NCBI GenBank assembly: GCA_007117175.1
Contig: SKGZ01000028.1
Coordinates: 1-6,296, forward strand
From: Bacteriovoracales bacterium
GTDB taxonomy: Bacteria; Bdellovibrionota; Bacteriovoracia; Bacteriovoracales; Bacteriovoracaceae
Direction of reading: 5' to 3'
DNA: 6,296 bases
In this document: piece by piece, positions 5,554-6,296 of the stretch
Position numbering within the stretch: position 1 is the first letter of the stretch
Layout of the letters: each line of letters begins with the position of its first letter
The notes under the pieces: model-generated
The model's database searches: none
Seen by the model: the letters and a program-made list of their open reading frames with translations, nothing else
Told to the model about the DNA's origin: nothing
Program-made: the position numbers and the translations under genes

Positions 5554-6224
5554 AACGAGAATATGTTTTTGAAACCTCGCAAACCCGCAACCGCAGAAGA
5601 AAATTTGCGATTCTCTCCTTCTTGTTCTTTATTTTCTTTTTTGCAACTCTCTCATTTTTGTACCTAATGATCCAGCCACAAATTCTCAACGAGCAATCAG
5701 CTGCAGCTTATACTGATCATTCTCCTGACTTAATTGCCATCTTTACAGGCGATCGCAAGCGTTTAGACCAGGCTTTTGAATTAGCTAAACAGCATCCCCT
5801 AAGTCCACTATTGATCTCTGGAGTTTACTCTAAAAATACAGTGAATCTATTGCTTTCTAAGGTTACTAACCAAGAAGAGCAATCTTATTTTGATGAAAGA
5901 TTAATTGAATTAGATTATAAGGCCCGCAATACCTTCGAAAATGTTTTAATGACCTTGATGTATATCCAGGAGAACCCGCATATTAGAAATATTTTGGTGG
6001 TCTCCAGTGATTATCACTTGGCCCGCATTCGATTTCTTTTTTACGCCCTGAACTATCAAAATCTCGATTTGGATGTACAGTATCACGGAGTTCGCAGTCA
6101 CCAGAGTACTTGGCAAAATTGGAAATTAACCTTTAAGGAATTACTAAAGTTTTATCGCAGCATTCCCTTAGTTTTTCTGGAAGATGAAAATCGCACTAGT
6201 CCAAGATCTTACAGTTCACCGTGA
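5550..6224 (+). CDS. YdcF/SanA-family (DUF218) protein with N-terminal membrane anchor
   Basis: A 224-residue protein of the DUF218 family, which includes E. coli YdcF, SanA and ElyC; members are linked to cell-envelope integrity but the reaction is not settled. A basic stretch (KRE at 2-4, RNRRRK at 13-18) precedes one hydrophobic segment at about 19-41, predicting a type II anchor with the globular domain in the periplasm. Family motifs are LIAIFTGDRKRLDQAFELA (61-79), LLISG (87-91), the conserved ARNTFEN (125-131) with Arg126, Asn127, Thr128 and Glu130, and VVSSDYHLARIRF (150-162) with His156 and Arg159. Its ATG overlaps the ridA stop as ATGA. There is no ribosome site, so translation should be coupled to ridA. 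The 3' end overlaps the opposing gene fragment by 29 bases. Family membership is secure; function is unknown. Confidence 0.85.
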   Translation: MKREYVFETSQTRNRRRKFAILSFLFFIFFFATLSFLYLMIQPQILNEQSAAAYTDHSPDLIAIFTGDRKRLDQAFELAKQHPLSPLLISGVYSKNTVNLLLSKVTNQEEQSYFDERLIELDYKARNTFENVLMTLMYIQENPHIRNILVVSSDYHLARIRFLFYALNYQNLDLDVQYHGVRSHQSTWQNWKLTFKELLKFYRSIPLVFLEDENRTSPRSYSSP

Positions 6225-6296
6225 CATCTTGACTTTCATGTAACCCCATATCTGCCACTTTAAGAATTCCTTGAAATGTTTTTTGTCCAGCTTGGC
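6196..6296 (-). CDS. C-terminal fragment, possibly NAD(P)H-hydrate epimerase (partial)
   Basis: On the minus strand an open frame enters from the right edge and ends at the TAG at 6198-6196, giving 32 residues. Of the three minus frames this one looks most protein-like. It contains TFQGILKVADMGLHES, which resembles the end of the YjeF N-terminal domain (NAD(P)H-hydrate epimerase), where a pattern like Y/F-x-G-x-L-x-V-A-D-I-G-I occurs shortly before the end. If so, it is a stand-alone epimerase without the dehydratase domain, ending about 15 residues after that motif. The match rests on one short motif and is tentative. It converges on the DUF218 gene with a 29-base overlap of coding ends. Confidence 0.4.
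   Translation of the reverse strand, partial: QAGQKTFQGILKVADMGLHESQDVTVNCKILD

Noticed and set aside
5507..5689. 60-codon minus strand open frame across the ridA/DUF218 junction
   Set aside because: Its lysine-rich translation mirrors the hydrophobic, T-rich anchor segment of the DUF218 gene and has no independent support.
1..6296. Mobile element, CRISPR array, riboswitch, tRNA or rRNA
   Set aside because: I saw no spaced direct repeats, no transposase or integrase frame, no terminal inverted repeats, and no structured leader; gaps between genes are all about 110 bases or less.

Overview
This 6.3 kb window is a compact, gene-dense stretch of an AT-rich bacterial chromosome (by eye about 40% G+C). 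It holds seven complete genes and the fragments of two more. The bacterioferritin/Bfd pair, the DusC-like tRNA-modifying enzyme and the hybrid malic enzyme-phosphotransacetylase point to a Gram-negative proteobacterium in the broad sense. A low-G+C relative of the predatory Bdellovibrio group would fit, but this is an impression from protein flavour and nothing in the window proves it. There is no sign of mobile DNA, CRISPR, rRNA, tRNA or phage genes.

Left part (1-1823, + strand): the tail of an unidentified gene is followed by bfd (a [2Fe-2S] ferredoxin that helps release iron from bacterioferritin), bfr (haem-binding bacterioferritin) and a DusC-like tRNA-dihydrouridine synthase. bfd and bfr form an iron storage and mobilisation pair, and each appears to have its own promoter. 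The dus gene starts inside the end of bfr, so it is probably co-transcribed and translationally coupled with it.

Middle (1800-2783, - strand): a cytoplasmic serine hydrolase of the class C beta-lactamase/penicillin-binding-protein fold converges on dus, with a 24-base overlap of the two 3' ends. Its start faces maeB across a 108-base divergent promoter region.

Right part (2892-6224, + strand): a tightly packed operon of maeB (malate to pyruvate, with an acetyl-CoA-sensing PTA-like domain), ridA (enamine/imine deaminase) and a membrane-anchored YdcF/SanA-family (DUF218) protein. Junctions overlap by 8 and 4 bases. maeB makes pyruvate and NADPH, and RidA clears reactive enamines made by PLP enzymes, so these two fit a housekeeping carbon and amino-acid theme; the role of the DUF218 protein is unknown. 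The 3' end of this operon overlaps by 29 bases the tail of a further - strand gene that runs out of the window and may be an NAD(P)H-hydrate epimerase.

I see no clearly new multi-gene system. The observations most worth checking are promoter elements placed so that two mRNAs (bfd and the serine hydrolase) could begin at their start codons, the two antisense-overlapping convergent gene ends, and the mix of kept and lost catalytic residues in the PTA-like domain of the malic enzyme.
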